The notes: generated by a model not told the origin, from the sequence alone. DNA of 52,772 nt from Myxococcaceae bacterium (GCA_003818285.1 RPRB01000015.1:1-52772), one strand, 5' to 3'. Counted from the stretch's first letter, positions 12,341 through 22,390 are shown. Made by a program: numbers and translations.

Positions 12341-12519
12341 AACGAGCCCCGGCCCGGCGCAGGGCGGAGCGGTGAGCCCCCGCCCCCGAGGAGGTGCCGA
12401 CACACGACACACCCCGAGCGTGCTGACGAGGCTGTGTCGGGCAGCCCGGTTCGGCCGCGGAACCCCCTGTCGAGGCACCCTTGGAGTGGCACACGGCGTG
12501 CTCAGACGGGCGGGTGCCC

Positions 12520-13260
12520 ATGCACCGTCCAGCCCTCGCCACCCAGCTCTCCGTCGAGCCGCCAGTTCCGCTGGTGGACCGCGCCGCCCTCGTGCTCCAG
12601 GACCTCCGCAAGCGAGTCCGGCGGGCGACCGCCGAGGAGGTGGAGGTCAGGTCAAGGCTCCTGGTCGGACAGCTCCAGCGACTCGCCCGCCTCACCACCC
12701 TGGAGCTGGCACGGTGCGGTGCACCTGAGCCGGTGACGTTCCGGACGGAGATCGACGCCCTCGAGCGACGTCCGGAAGAAGCCCCGGAGTCGAAGGTCGA
12801 GCTTCTCGCCTGCCGCATCGCCTGCGCCGAGCTGTCGCGGCGGAGCACGCGTCGAGGCCGACGACGAGGCGGAAGAGCGGTGGCGGCGGCGTCCCTGAAG
12901 GACCTCCGCCTCGACGCCCGAATGTTGTTCGAGTGGGCGAAGGCCGACCTCTGGAGCAGCATCGCCCGGAGGGCAGTCGCCGAAGCCAGCCGTACCGCGT
13001 CTTCGATGAAGCTCGAAGGTCCGGCAGTGGCCCCGCGCCTGTGCCGGATGTGGGCCCGCTTCCGGGGCCTCCGGATCCTCGGAGACGAGCTGGCGCAAGT
13101 GGCCGAGGACCTCGCGATCAGCGAGCTGAACCGTCTCCTGACCCGGCCCAGGACGGCTGCCGCTCGAACCGCCGACAGGAAGCTGCTGGAAGAGCAGACT
13201 CACCAAGCACGGACCGACGCTCTCCTCCAAGGCTTGGGCCTCCGCGCGTGCGCCCCCTGA
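12520..13260 (+). CDS. Hypothetical helical protein
   Basis: A 246-residue protein that I do not recognise. It is rich in Arg, Leu, Ala and Glu and predicted almost wholly helical, with pieces such as LVLQDLRKRVRRATAEEVE, LRLDARMLFEWAKADLW and MWARFRGLRILGDELAQVAEDL. The many basic helices resemble CHAD-like or DNA/polyphosphate-binding helical bundles, but no diagnostic motif supports either. The start is uncertain: the frame is open from 12481 (TTG) and ATG 12520 is chosen; no strong ribosome site is visible. It follows the CNB/unknown operon after a 179-base gap in which I see no feature. Confidence 0.5.
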   Translation: MHRPALATQLSVEPPVPLVDRAALVLQDLRKRVRRATAEEVEVRSRLLVGQLQRLARLTTLELARCGAPEPVTFRTEIDALERRPEEAPESKVELLACRIACAELSRRSTRRGRRRGGRAVAAASLKDLRLDARMLFEWAKADLWSSIARRAVAEASRTASSMKLEGPAVAPRLCRMWARFRGLRILGDELAQVAEDLAISELNRLLTRPRTAAARTADRKLLEEQTHQARTDALLQGLGLRACAP

Positions 13261-13309
13261 GCGCGGCGCAGGTCACTCTCGAGCTTCGAGCGTCCGTCTG
13301 GAGCAAGTC

Positions 13310-14248
13310 ATGACCTCTTCCGTCGACGCCGGTCTCGCAGCCGTCGTGCACCGCTTCGGCCCGCCCGAGGTCATCCAGATCGAGCTTGTGGGTACGCCAC
13401 CCCCGGGCTCCGGCCAGGTGCGCCTCCGGGTCCAGGCGGCCGGCGTGGGATCCTGGGATGCGCAGGTCCGCTCCGGAAAGGGCCCGACCGCGCTGTCGCT
13501 TCCGCTGGTGCTCGGGGGCGACCTCGCCGGCGTGGTCGAGTCGGTGGGGCCGGGTGTCGCCGCGGTGGGAGTCGGAGACGTGGTCTTCGGGGTCACCAAC
13601 CCGCAGCTCACCGGGGCGTGCGCCGAGCTTGCCCTCGCCGATGCGGCAAGGATCTGTGTCCGGCCCACCATGCTCACCTCCATCGAAGCGGCGGCGGTGC
13701 CGGTCGTCGCCTGCACGGCGCTCCAGATGGTCGAGCTCGCCGGCATCTCGGCAGGGATGCGGATACTCGTGCTCGGCGCGGGTGGGAATGTCGGTCAGTG
13801 GACGACGCGGCTCGCCCTGCGACGAGACGCCGAGGTGGTCGCGGTGGTGCAGGAGCCCGAGGTGGGCGGGGCGCGTCTGCTCGGAGCACGCCGGATGCTG
13901 ACCGCTCTTCCGGCGCGGGCTCCGCTGTTCGACGTGGTGCTCGACACGGTGGGAGGCCTGATGGCCGGGTCGTCGCTCCGTCTGCTCCGACCGGGAGGGC
14001 GGCTGGTCTCCTCGGTGCAAGGCATCGAACCGACATCCTTCGGGCGCCACGACGTGTCGGCAAGCTGGCTCCGGGTGGACGTCACCTCGGATCGCCTGCG
14101 CGTTCTGTCCGGCTGGATCGATGGGGGTGGATTTCCGGTGCCACTCGGGGAAGTGCTGCCACTCCGGGACGCAATTCTTGCGCACCGGAAGGTGGAGGGA
14201 CTGGAGCCGAAGGCCCCAGGGCTTCTCGTCCTCCGGGTCTCCGACTGA
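13310..14248 (+). CDS. Zinc-independent medium-chain dehydrogenase / quinone-oxidoreductase-like protein
   Basis: A 312-residue member of the MDR superfamily, quinone reductase branch. The GroES-like N-terminal half carries GSGQVRLRVQAAGVGSWDAQVR and LVLGGDLAGVVESVGPGV. The Rossmann half carries LVLGAGGNVGQWTTRLA, the NAD(P)H-binding glycine motif. The Cys/His ligands of the catalytic zinc in alcohol dehydrogenases are absent, as expected for this branch. It probably catalyses NADPH-dependent reduction of a quinone or enone; substrate unknown. The downstream neighbour on the same strand is the FHA activator, 27 bases away, so the two may share a transcript, although 14299-14304 reads TATAAT. 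Confidence 0.85.
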   Translation: MTSSVDAGLAAVVHRFGPPEVIQIELVGTPPPGSGQVRLRVQAAGVGSWDAQVRSGKGPTALSLPLVLGGDLAGVVESVGPGVAAVGVGDVVFGVTNPQLTGACAELALADAARICVRPTMLTSIEAAAVPVVACTALQMVELAGISAGMRILVLGAGGNVGQWTTRLALRRDAEVVAVVQEPEVGGARLLGARRMLTALPARAPLFDVVLDTVGGLMAGSSLRLLRPGGRLVSSVQGIEPTSFGRHDVSASWLRVDVTSDRLRVLSGWIDGGGFPVPLGEVLPLRDAILAHRKVEGLEPKAPGLLVLRVSD

Positions 14249-14275
14249 TCGCCAGGGCAAGGGACGGGGAACCTC

Positions 14276-15688
14276 GTGTCGACCGTACGTGCGTCCGATA
14301 TAATTGCCGCCGTGGCTCGCAAGGGCGAAACTCTGTCCCAGGTCGAGACCCCATCCCGGGAGGTCGCGCGAGGGCCGCACCTCTTCCTGGAAGTCGAGTG
14401 CGAGCGTGCCCTGGCCGGCCCTGCACTCTGGCGGCTGGCGGGGATCGAGCAGGTCACCATCGGACGAGGCACCCGGCGCAGCACACGCGCGGTCTCTTCC
14501 CAGGTGCTCGCGGTGGAGATTCCGGACGGCTGGATGTCCTCGGAGCAGGTGGTGCTTCGCCGCTCAGAGGGACGGTGGACCCTCCGCGACTTGGGCTCGA
14601 AGAACGGAACGCTCGTCGATGGCCGGCGGGTGGAGCAGGCCGAGCTCGACGACGGTGCGCTCCTCCAGCTGGGACACACGTTCCTGCGCTTCCGCGAGGA
14701 CGTTCCGAACGACGGACCGGCAGTTCGCAATTTCGACGGCGCCGAGGGGAGCATCGGCCGACTGACGACGTTCTCGCCCGTGTTCGGCCTGGTCCTGGAG
14801 CGCGCCACCAGGGTCGCCACCGGCCGGGTGCCAGTGCTGATCGTGGGGGAGAGCGGAACCGGCAAGGAGGTGCTCGCCCGCGCCATCCACGGGCTCTCCG
14901 GCCGCCATGGCCCACTGGTGGCGGTCAACTGCGGCGGGATCCCGCCCACCCTGGTGGAGGGCGAGCTCTTCGGGCACAAGAAGGGCGCCTTCTCCGGCGC
15001 GGACCAGGACCGCCTGGGGCTCGTGCGGGCCTCGGATGGAGGCACCCTCTTCCTGGACGAGATCGGAGACCTCCCGCCCGCGGCACAGGCGGCGCTGCTC
15101 CGGGTGCTCCAGGAATCGGAGGTGCTGCCGATCGGCGGCCATCGCCCGCAGGCGCTCGACCTCCGCGTCCTCGCCGCCACCCATCGCGATCTCGACCGGC
15201 TGGTGCGAGAGGACAAGTTCCGTCACGACCTCCTGGCCCGGCTGGAGGGGGTCACGCTCGAGCTGCCGCCGCTGCGGGACCGGCAGGAGGACCTGGGGCT
15301 CCTCATCTCCCTGCTGCTGCGCAAGCTCGCTCCCGAGCGACCGGACGTACGGCTCACGCCGGCGGCAGCGCAGGCGCTCCTCAGCTATCGCTGGCCACTC
15401 AACATCCGGGAGCTGGAGCAGGCGCTGTCCGGAGCCCTGGCCCTCAGCGGAGCCGGAGCGATCGACCTCGCTCACCTTCCCGTGGACGTGGTCGGCCGGG
15501 CCGGCGAGGAGCCATCTCGGGAACTGACGCCGGACGAGTCCCGCCACCGCGACGAGCTGGTCGCGCTCCTGCGCGAGCACGGCGGGAACATGGCCGCCGT
15601 GGCCCGTGTGCTCGGCAAGGGCAGAACGCAGATTGTGCGCTGGGTCACCCGCTACGGCATCGACCTCCGGTCCCTCGGCTCGGGGTGA
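14276..15688 (+). CDS. FHA-domain sigma-54-dependent transcriptional activator
   Basis: A 470-residue enhancer-binding protein. Residues about 35-145 form a forkhead-associated phosphothreonine-binding domain (IGRGTRRSTRA, SEQVVLRRSEGRWTLRDLGSKNGTLV). Residues about 165-400 are the AAA+ domain: Walker A GESGTGKE, sigma-54 loop GAFSGA (a variant of GAFTGA), Walker B GTLFLDEIGDL, and an Arg-finger region FRHDLLARL. A C-terminal Fis-like helix-turn-helix (GGNMAAVARVLGKGRTQIVRWV) follows. GTG 14276 is the longest start; GTG 14312, just after a TATAAT at 14299-14304, is an alternative. It is transcribed toward the four kinases, and FHA domains bind phosphothreonine, so it is a strong candidate output partner. 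Confidence 0.92.
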   Translation: MSTVRASDIIAAVARKGETLSQVETPSREVARGPHLFLEVECERALAGPALWRLAGIEQVTIGRGTRRSTRAVSSQVLAVEIPDGWMSSEQVVLRRSEGRWTLRDLGSKNGTLVDGRRVEQAELDDGALLQLGHTFLRFREDVPNDGPAVRNFDGAEGSIGRLTTFSPVFGLVLERATRVATGRVPVLIVGESGTGKEVLARAIHGLSGRHGPLVAVNCGGIPPTLVEGELFGHKKGAFSGADQDRLGLVRASDGGTLFLDEIGDLPPAAQAALLRVLQESEVLPIGGHRPQALDLRVLAATHRDLDRLVREDKFRHDLLARLEGVTLELPPLRDRQEDLGLLISLLLRKLAPERPDVRLTPAAAQALLSYRWPLNIRELEQALSGALALSGAGAIDLAHLPVDVVGRAGEEPSRELTPDESRHRDELVALLREHGGNMAAVARVLGKGRTQIVRWVTRYGIDLRSLGSG

Positions 15689-15785
15689 GGCCGTGCGCTG
15701 GCCGACTCGACGGCGTGTGGATCCAGCCCCTCGGCGATAAGCTGGCCGGCCATCACGTTCGCTCGCCTCCACCGAGGCCGTGCCG

Positions 15786-18700
15786 ATGGACGACAGGAAT
15801 CTCATCCTTGGGGTGCTTGCGGCCCAGGCGGGGTTCGTATCTCCGGCGCAGGTGATGGCCGCCGCCTCGGCGCGGATGCTCGCGCACGACGGGCGGTCGC
15901 TGCTCGATCACCTGGTGGACTCGGGCGCGCTCACCCCGGCGCGGCGGGACCTGGTGCTGACGCTCGCTGCGGAAGCGCTGGTCGCGAAGGGCGGAAGTCC
16001 CGAGCGGGTCCTCGATTCTCTTCAGGAAGCGCGGCCGCTCTCGCGCACGCTCGGCTCGGCGGCGGCTCCGGAGTCCTCGGCCCGACCGCCAGCCGAGGGC
16101 ACGCAGCTCGTTCCCCTCGAGCGAGAGGGTCAATACGAACGGCTCGACGAGCTGGGGCGCGGCGGCCAGTCCATCGTGTGGCGCGCGCTCGACCGCTTCG
16201 TGGGCCGCGAGGTGGCCCTGAAGGAGCTGACCTCGCCGGGAGCGGGCGGCTCCCCCGGGAGCCCCACCGCGGCCAGGGGTCGCTTCCTCCGGGAGACACG
16301 ACTCACGGCGCAGCTGGATCACCCGGGCATTGCCCCAGTGCACGAGCTCGCCCAGCGGCCGGACGGGACGCTCTACTCGGCCCAGAAGCTGGTGCGGGGT
16401 CGGACCCTCAAGGCGGCACTGGCCCAGTGCCGGACGCTGAAGCAGCGTCTCGAGCTGCTGCCGCACCTCCTCAACGCCGCCCAGGCCGTGGCCTATGCGC
16501 ATGGTCGATCGGTGATCCATCGGGACCTCAAACCGTCGAACGTGATCGTCGGGCCATACGGCGAGACCGTGGTCGTGGACTGGGGGCTGGCCAAGCGCCG
16601 CGGCGAGCCCGAGCCCGCCCGCGCCAAGCAGACAGACGAGCCCGGGCCCGACCTGACCCAGGAAGGCGTGGCGCTCGGAACTCCGTCGTACATGAGCCCG
16701 GAGCAGGCAAGGGGCGAGCTCGAAGCCATCGACGAGCGAAGCGACGTCTTCGCCCTGGGAGCAATGCTCTACGAGCTGCTGACCGGGAGATCTCCCTTCC
16801 AGGGCGCAGACAACGCCCAGGTCATCGAGGCGGTGCTTCGCGGTCGTCCGGTCCCGATCCGGACGTTATGTGAGGACGCTCCGCCGGAGCTGGCCGCCAT
16901 CGCCGAGCGCGCGCTCCGGAGCACCCGGGCCGAGCGCTACCCGGACGCCGGCGCCTTCGCTGGGGAGCTCCTGACCTACATGGCGGGAGGGCGCGTCGAG
17001 GCCTACACCTACGGCCCGCTGGAGCTGGCGCGGAAGTTCGTGAGGCAGAACCCGGCGCTGAGCGTGGCCATCGCCATTTCGGCCCTGATCCTGCTCGCCT
17101 CGGGGCTGGTGGTGTTGGTTGAGCTCCGGGAGGCACGGGTGAGCCTCGCGTCCGCGCTGATCCAGCGTGCCCGGCGTGCGGAGGACGTCAGCGATTGGGC
17201 TCGCGCGGCCGCTTACTTCGCCGCGAGCCGCGCGGAGAACGACACCATCGCGGCGCGGTGGGGAATCGCCCTCGCCAGGGAGCGGCTGCCCGAACGAGGC
17301 AGCACCCAGACCGGGCCGCCCGGGGCGTTCACGGACGTGGACGTCTTTCCCGAGGGGACCGTCGTCGCGCTCGAGACGCGGGACAGGGCGGCGCGACTGT
17401 ACGAGGTCGCCACGGGGCGGACCCTCTGGACGGTGGAGACGGTGGACCGCATCCGCGACGCGCGGATCACCTCGGGGGCTGTCCGTCTCTCCTCGGGTCG
17501 CCTCATCCGCATCCTCGACGAGCGCACGGGCCAGGAGCGGTTCACCTCCGACCCCGACCGCGAGACGCTCTGCAGGAACGGGCCGCCCACCCGGCAGGGC
17601 TCGATCGACCGTCCGGGCGTCCTCCGCGTGGCGGGGGCCGAAGGCCCGCTCATCGCGGCGGAAATCGGGGATCCATGCGCCGTGTCCGAGCCCGGCGACC
17701 GGCTGGCCATCCGGGATCTGCATGGCGTCGTGCGCCTCCGGGACCTCGACGAGGGGCGGGAGCTCACCTCCCGGGCCGCTCCTGATACGCAGGACATCGT
17801 GTTCACCGCGCACGGTGTCGCGCTCGTGCGCGGGGCCTCGCTCCAGCTCTTCGGCGGCCCGGAAGGAGACTATTCTCTCGAGGTTCCTGGCCGGTCCGTC
17901 TACGGATTCGCCTATGCGCCAGGGCGGCGCGGCGTGACGGTCAGCGCGGACGGACACCGGGTGGTGGTCGACAACCCGACGCTGAATCGCGCTGACGTGG
18001 TGGACCTCCGGGATCGCGCCGTGTTCGTGAGCCTCACCCGGCCTCCCGGCGAGCCGAGCTACGCCTTCTCACCGGACGGCTCGAAGCTCTACGCGGCGGG
18101 GCTGTCGGGAGGACGGGCGCTGATCGCGTGGAATCTGCGACGCCCCGTGGCGAGCGCGGGGGGCCCGGTCGAGGGCCATCTCCACCTGGAAGTCGCGCGC
18201 GGTCGCTTCATCTTCTTCGAGAACCGCCGTCGCGTGGAGGTGCGCTCCGATGACGGGAAGGCTCTCCGGACGATCGTCGATGGCGAGGTGTTGGACGCGG
18301 CTCTCTCCGCGGACGGTTCCACGCTCGCCATCGCCCATCCCGAGGACATCGCCGTGCAGCGGGTGGAGGATGGCCAGGAGCTTGCCGGGATCCCTTGCGA
18401 GACGTGCGTGGTCGTCCTCCTCTCCGCGGATGGCTCTCGTCTGGCCGGCCTCTCCCGGGAGAGGCGGCGAGTCTGGGACGTGCGGGGAGGTGCGGTCGTC
18501 CTCGACGAGCCGATGGGAGCCGCGGAGCTGAGCGTTCCGTTCGTTCTCTCGCCGGCCGGAGATCGGCTGGGCTGGATCGAGGCAGATGGGTTCGTGCTGC
18601 AGGATCTCTCCAGCGGCGCGCGCAGCCGCCTTCCCCTGCCGGAGAGAGCCGATGGGGCCAGCATCAGCCCGGACGGCACCCGGGTGGTCGTCTCCCTCCC

Positions 18701-19082
18701 GGCCAGATTCGGACTCTGGAAGGTGCCCGGGCTGGAGCCGGTCTGGACCGTCCCCAATCCTTCGTCCGTCCGCGCGACGGTGGGCTGGTCCGCGGACGGG
18801 TCGATCGTCACCGTGGCCTACCAGGGCGCCGGAGCGCTCCTGCTCGACGCCCGCACGGGAGAGGCGCTGGCCCGCATCGTCGCGGGGCGGGCAGGAGTCG
18901 GGGCCTCGCAGGTGAACGTGCTGCCCAGCCTGCGGTCGCGCATTTCTCGCGGCCCGCGCTTCTGGGCGCTGCTCCCGCTCCCCGGGCCGGACACGACCCT
19001 CCCCGAAGAGAGCCTCCGCCGCGCGCTCGCCGAGGGCGGGTTCCGGCTCCGGGGTGTGGAGATCGAGGCGGTCTCGCCGTGA
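15786..19082 (+). CDS. Membrane Ser/Thr protein kinase with C-terminal propeller, paralog 1
   Basis: A 1098-residue kinase. Order: an N-terminal helical domain (about 1-100, starting MDDRNLILGVLAAQAGFV) like one I recall from planctomycete kinases; the kinase domain (about 118-400) with GRGGQSIVW glycine loop, VALKEL lysine, VIHRDLKPSN catalytic loop, VVDWGLAK in place of DFG, and GTPSYMSPEQA; one membrane helix (about 425-446); a short helical stalk (RARRAEDVSDWARAAAYF); and a WD40/PQQ-like propeller with repeated S(A/P)DGS strands. All catalytic residues are present, so it should be active. The propeller probably faces the periplasm. ATG 15786 is preferred over GTG 15780 because paralogs share MDD. 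Its stop overlaps paralog 2. Confidence 0.93.
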   Translation: MDDRNLILGVLAAQAGFVSPAQVMAAASARMLAHDGRSLLDHLVDSGALTPARRDLVLTLAAEALVAKGGSPERVLDSLQEARPLSRTLGSAAAPESSARPPAEGTQLVPLEREGQYERLDELGRGGQSIVWRALDRFVGREVALKELTSPGAGGSPGSPTAARGRFLRETRLTAQLDHPGIAPVHELAQRPDGTLYSAQKLVRGRTLKAALAQCRTLKQRLELLPHLLNAAQAVAYAHGRSVIHRDLKPSNVIVGPYGETVVVDWGLAKRRGEPEPARAKQTDEPGPDLTQEGVALGTPSYMSPEQARGELEAIDERSDVFALGAMLYELLTGRSPFQGADNAQVIEAVLRGRPVPIRTLCEDAPPELAAIAERALRSTRAERYPDAGAFAGELLTYMAGGRVEAYTYGPLELARKFVRQNPALSVAIAISALILLASGLVVLVELREARVSLASALIQRARRAEDVSDWARAAAYFAASRAENDTIAARWGIALARERLPERGSTQTGPPGAFTDVDVFPEGTVVALETRDRAARLYEVATGRTLWTVETVDRIRDARITSGAVRLSSGRLIRILDERTGQERFTSDPDRETLCRNGPPTRQGSIDRPGVLRVAGAEGPLIAAEIGDPCAVSEPGDRLAIRDLHGVVRLRDLDEGRELTSRAAPDTQDIVFTAHGVALVRGASLQLFGGPEGDYSLEVPGRSVYGFAYAPGRRGVTVSADGHRVVVDNPTLNRADVVDLRDRAVFVSLTRPPGEPSYAFSPDGSKLYAAGLSGGRALIAWNLRRPVASAGGPVEGHLHLEVARGRFIFFENRRRVEVRSDDGKALRTIVDGEVLDAALSADGSTLAIAHPEDIAVQRVEDGQELAGIPCETCVVVLLSADGSRLAGLSRERRRVWDVRGGAVVLDEPMGAAELSVPFVLSPAGDRLGWIEADGFVLQDLSSGARSRLPLPERADGASISPDGTRVVVSLPARFGLWKVPGLEPVWTVPNPSSVRATVGWSADGSIVTVAYQGAGALLLDARTGEALARIVAGRAGVGASQVNVLPSLRSRISRGPRFWALLPLPGPDTTLPEESLRRALAEGGFRLRGVEIEAVSP

Positions 19083-22000
19083 CCGCTCCGCTGCCGGACC
19101 GGGATATCGTCCTCGGGGTCCTCGCGGCCCAGGCGGGGTTCGTCACCCCGGCTCAGGTGATCGCGGCGGGCTCGGCGCGGATGCTGGCCCGGGACGGTCG
19201 CTCGGTCCTGGACCACCTGGTCGACTCGGGAGCGCTCACCCCCGAGCGAAGGGACATCGTCGTCACCCTCGCCAACGAGGCCCTGGCCGCGAGCGGAGGG
19301 ACGCCGGAACGGATCCTGGAGTCGCTCCCCGGGGCTCGGGCACTCGCCCGCACTCTCGGGTCGGAGCTGCCCGCCGACGCTGCGGCGGCGTCGCCCTCGC
19401 CCGGCGAGGGGGACCTCGTTCCAGTCGAGCGCGACGGACAGTATGCCCGGCTCGACGAGCTGGGCCGTGGCGGCCAGTCGATCGTCTGGCGCGCGCTCGA
19501 CCGGTTCGTGGGGCGGGAGGTGGCGCTCAAGGAGCTCACCTGGCCGGGAGCGGACAAGTCCTCGGGAAGCACCCGAGCTGCCCAGGCCCGGTTCCTCCGC
19601 GAGGCGCGGCTCACGGCACAGCTCGACCATCCGGGGATCGTCGCGGTCCACGAGCTCGCCCGGCGCCCGGACGGCACGCTCTACTCGGCCCAGAAGCTGG
19701 TCCGGGGCCGGACGCTCAAGGCTGCGCTGGCCCAGTGCCGGACCTTGAGCCAGCGGCTCGAGATGCTCCCGCACCTGGTCGCGGCGGCGCAGGCGGTGGC
19801 CTATGCCCACGGCCGGTCGGTGGTGCACCGGGATCTCAAGCCCTCGAACGTGATGGTCGGGCCCTTCGGCGAGACCGTGGTCGTCGACTGGGGCCTGGCC
19901 AAGCGTCGGGGCGAGGCCGAGGCAGCGAGCCCCACGCCCACCCCCGAGTCGAGTCCCGAGCTGACCCAGGCCGGCGTGGCGCTGGGCACGCCGTCGTACA
20001 TGAGTCCAGAGCAAGCGCGGGGCGATCTCCAGGCGATCGACGAGCGGAGCGACGTGTTCAGCCTCGGGGCGATGCTCTACGAGCTGCTGACGGGAAGCCC
20101 TCCCTTCCAGGGACTGGACAACGCACAGGTGATCGAGGCGGTGCGTTCCGGGCACATCGTCCCGGTCCGGGTGGTCTGTCCGGAAGCGCCCCCGGAGCTG
20201 GCCGCCATCGCCGAGCGCGCGCTCCGGAGAAACCCGGCCGAGCGCTATCCGGATGCCGCGGCCTTCGCCAGCGAGCTCCTGGCCTACCGGGCCGGTGCCC
20301 GAGTGGAGGCCTATGCCTATGGAAGCCTCGAGCTCGCGCGGAAGCTCGTGCAGCGGAACCCGGCGCTGAGCGTGGCCATTGCCGCCTCGGTGCTCATTCT
20401 CGTCGGTGCCGCCATTGCAGTGGCGCTCCAGCTCCGGCAAGCGCGGGTCAATCTCGCGTCCGCGCTGATCGAGCGTGCCCGCCGCGCCGAGGACGTGAGC
20501 GACTGGGCCCGTGCAGCCGCGTACTACGCCGCGAGCCGCGTTCAGAACGACACCGCGGCCGCGCGGTGGGGCATCGCTCTCGCCCGAGAGAAGATGCCGG
20601 AGCGCGGGACCGTCCTGACCGGCGAGCCCGGCGCGTTCGCCGACGTTGACGTTCTCCCCGACGGCACCGTGGTCGCGCTCGAGAGCCGGCGCACCAACGC
20701 ACGGCTGTACGAGGTCGCCTCAGGTCGCACTCTCTGGACGGCACCGACCGAGGAACCGATCAAGCGCGCGCGGATCTCCGGCGGAAGCGTCCGCCTCAGC
20801 GTCGGACATTTCGTACGGGTCCTCGACCAGCGGACGGGACTGGAACGTTTCACCTCGGACCGCGATCGGGAACGCCTCTGCAGGGTTGGCCCGGCAACCC
20901 GTCGCGCTCGTGTCGACTTTCCGGGTGTCCTTCGGGTGGAGGAGATCGAGGACCCGGGGATCGAGGTCGAGCTGAACACTCCGTGTGCCATCTCCCCGGC
21001 AGGGGACCGGATGGCCTTCCGCGACCGAAACGGTCTGGTGCGGCTCTGGGACCTGGAGGCGCGACGGGAGATCACCTCCCGGTCTGCGCCGGACGCGCAG
21101 GAGATCGACTTCACCGGACATGGTGTGGCGCTGGTCCGCACGGGGTCACTCCAGCTCTTCGGCGGCGCGGACGGAGACTTCTCCATCGAGCTTCCGGGCC
21201 GATCCACGTCCGGACGCGCCGACCCGTCAGAGGGCCGGCCCCTGGCGGTCAGCGCGGACGGTCACCGGGTGGTGGTGGACACCCCCACGCTGAACCGAGC
21301 CGACCTGGTGGACCTCCGCGACCGTTCCGTCTTCGTCAGTGTCAGCCGCCCGCCGGGCAGCCCGAGCTACACCTTCTCACCCGACGGCTCGACGCTCTAC
21401 GCGGCGGGACTCGCGGGAGGGAGCACGTTGATCTCCTGGAGGCTCCGCCGCGCGGCGCCCAGAGCCAGTGGGGCGTTCGGCTCGCACTTCGGCCTCTGGA
21501 TGGTGCGAACGCGGTTCCTCGTCTACGACTCCAAGGGACTGGAGCTGCGGTCCGAGGACGGGACACTTCTCCGGACCGGTACCGACCCCGAGTTTATGGG
21601 CGCGGGTATCTCCGATGACGGATCCACCCTGATCGTCGCCCATCGTCGAGAGTTCGTCGTCCAGCGCGCGGCCGATGGTCAGGAGCTCGCCAGGCTTCCC
21701 TGCGAGATGTGCTGGGCCGCCGAACTGTCCGCCGACGGAGGTCGCGTGATGGCCATGAACAACCAGAGACGGCGTGTCTGGGACGTGCGGGGCCCCGCGC
21801 TGATTCTCGACGAGCCGATGGGAAGCGACACGACCAGGGCCTGGCACGCGTTCTCGCCGGACGGAAGTCAGATCGCCCGCTTCGAGGAAGGTGCGCTCGT
21901 GCTGGAGGAGCTCCCGGGGGGAAGCAAGAGGCGACTTCCGGTCCCCGACTCTCCGAACAACAGCGCCGGCTTCAGCCCGGATGGTGCTCGCCTCGCCATC

Positions 22001-22390
22001 TCCTTCCCGGGGCGGATCGGCGTCTGGAGGCTCCCCGATCTCGAGCCGGTCTGGACCATCTCCAATCCTTCCTCCGTGAAGGCGTCGCTGGACTGGTCGG
22101 CGGATGGTTCGATCATCATCGTGACCTACGAGGGGACGGGGGCAGGGCTGCTCGACGCGCGCACCGGGGAGTCGCTGGCCCGGATCTACGAGGGTCGCTC
22201 GGGATCCGCGGCTCCCGACGTCAACGTGCACCCCGGCCTCCGGTTCCGCATGTCCCGCGGAGAGCGGACCTGGGCTCTCTTCCCCCTGCCCGGGCCGGAC
22301 ACCAGCAGTCCGGTCGAGAGCCTCCGCCGCGCGCTCGAGGAGGGTGGCTTCCGGCTCAAGGGCGTGGAGCTCGAAGTTGTCTCGCCTTGA
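19079..22390 (+). CDS. Membrane Ser/Thr protein kinase with C-terminal propeller, paralog 2
   Basis: A 1103-residue kinase of the same architecture. The start is GTG 19079, overlapping the stop of paralog 1 by four bases (GTGA); the frame is open upstream only as a shadow of that gene. The N-terminal domain (DRDIVLGVLAAQAGFVTPAQV) and kinase front are nearly identical to paralog 3, whereas the catalytic loop block (bases 19601-19915) is nearly identical to paralog 4, a mosaic. Motifs: GRGGQSIVW, VVHRDLKPSN, VVDWGLAK, membrane helix SVAIAASVLILVGAAIAVAL. The propeller contains CEMC at 21701-21712. Translational coupling to paralog 1 implies a defined expression ratio between the two. Confidence 0.92.
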   Translation: MTAPLPDRDIVLGVLAAQAGFVTPAQVIAAGSARMLARDGRSVLDHLVDSGALTPERRDIVVTLANEALAASGGTPERILESLPGARALARTLGSELPADAAAASPSPGEGDLVPVERDGQYARLDELGRGGQSIVWRALDRFVGREVALKELTWPGADKSSGSTRAAQARFLREARLTAQLDHPGIVAVHELARRPDGTLYSAQKLVRGRTLKAALAQCRTLSQRLEMLPHLVAAAQAVAYAHGRSVVHRDLKPSNVMVGPFGETVVVDWGLAKRRGEAEAASPTPTPESSPELTQAGVALGTPSYMSPEQARGDLQAIDERSDVFSLGAMLYELLTGSPPFQGLDNAQVIEAVRSGHIVPVRVVCPEAPPELAAIAERALRRNPAERYPDAAAFASELLAYRAGARVEAYAYGSLELARKLVQRNPALSVAIAASVLILVGAAIAVALQLRQARVNLASALIERARRAEDVSDWARAAAYYAASRVQNDTAAARWGIALAREKMPERGTVLTGEPGAFADVDVLPDGTVVALESRRTNARLYEVASGRTLWTAPTEEPIKRARISGGSVRLSVGHFVRVLDQRTGLERFTSDRDRERLCRVGPATRRARVDFPGVLRVEEIEDPGIEVELNTPCAISPAGDRMAFRDRNGLVRLWDLEARREITSRSAPDAQEIDFTGHGVALVRTGSLQLFGGADGDFSIELPGRSTSGRADPSEGRPLAVSADGHRVVVDTPTLNRADLVDLRDRSVFVSVSRPPGSPSYTFSPDGSTLYAAGLAGGSTLISWRLRRAAPRASGAFGSHFGLWMVRTRFLVYDSKGLELRSEDGTLLRTGTDPEFMGAGISDDGSTLIVAHRREFVVQRAADGQELARLPCEMCWAAELSADGGRVMAMNNQRRRVWDVRGPALILDEPMGSDTTRAWHAFSPDGSQIARFEEGALVLEELPGGSKRRLPVPDSPNNSAGFSPDGARLAISFPGRIGVWRLPDLEPVWTISNPSSVKASLDWSADGSIIIVTYEGTGAGLLDARTGESLARIYEGRSGSAAPDVNVHPGLRFRMSRGERTWALFPLPGPDTSSPVESLRRALEEGGFRLKGVELEVVSP
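19601..19915 (+). repeat. Near-identical kinase block, copy in paralog 2
   Basis: These 315 bases, encoding the helix before HPGI through WGLAKRRGE, align without gaps to 28823-29137 in paralog 4 with about a dozen mismatches by eye. The adjacent paralog 3 differs much more here. The pattern fits recent gene conversion between kinases 2 and 4. Confidence 0.75.

Noticed and set aside
12105-12962. Minus-strand frame of 285 codons
   Set aside because: Covers the end of one gene and the start of another on the plus strand; Arg/Ser/Ala-rich composition, no domain.
18395-19078. Upstream extension of the kinase 2 frame
   Set aside because: It overlaps the end of kinase 1 in another frame and has Arg/Gly-rich shadow composition. 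The GTG at 19079 with GTGA overlap is the better start.
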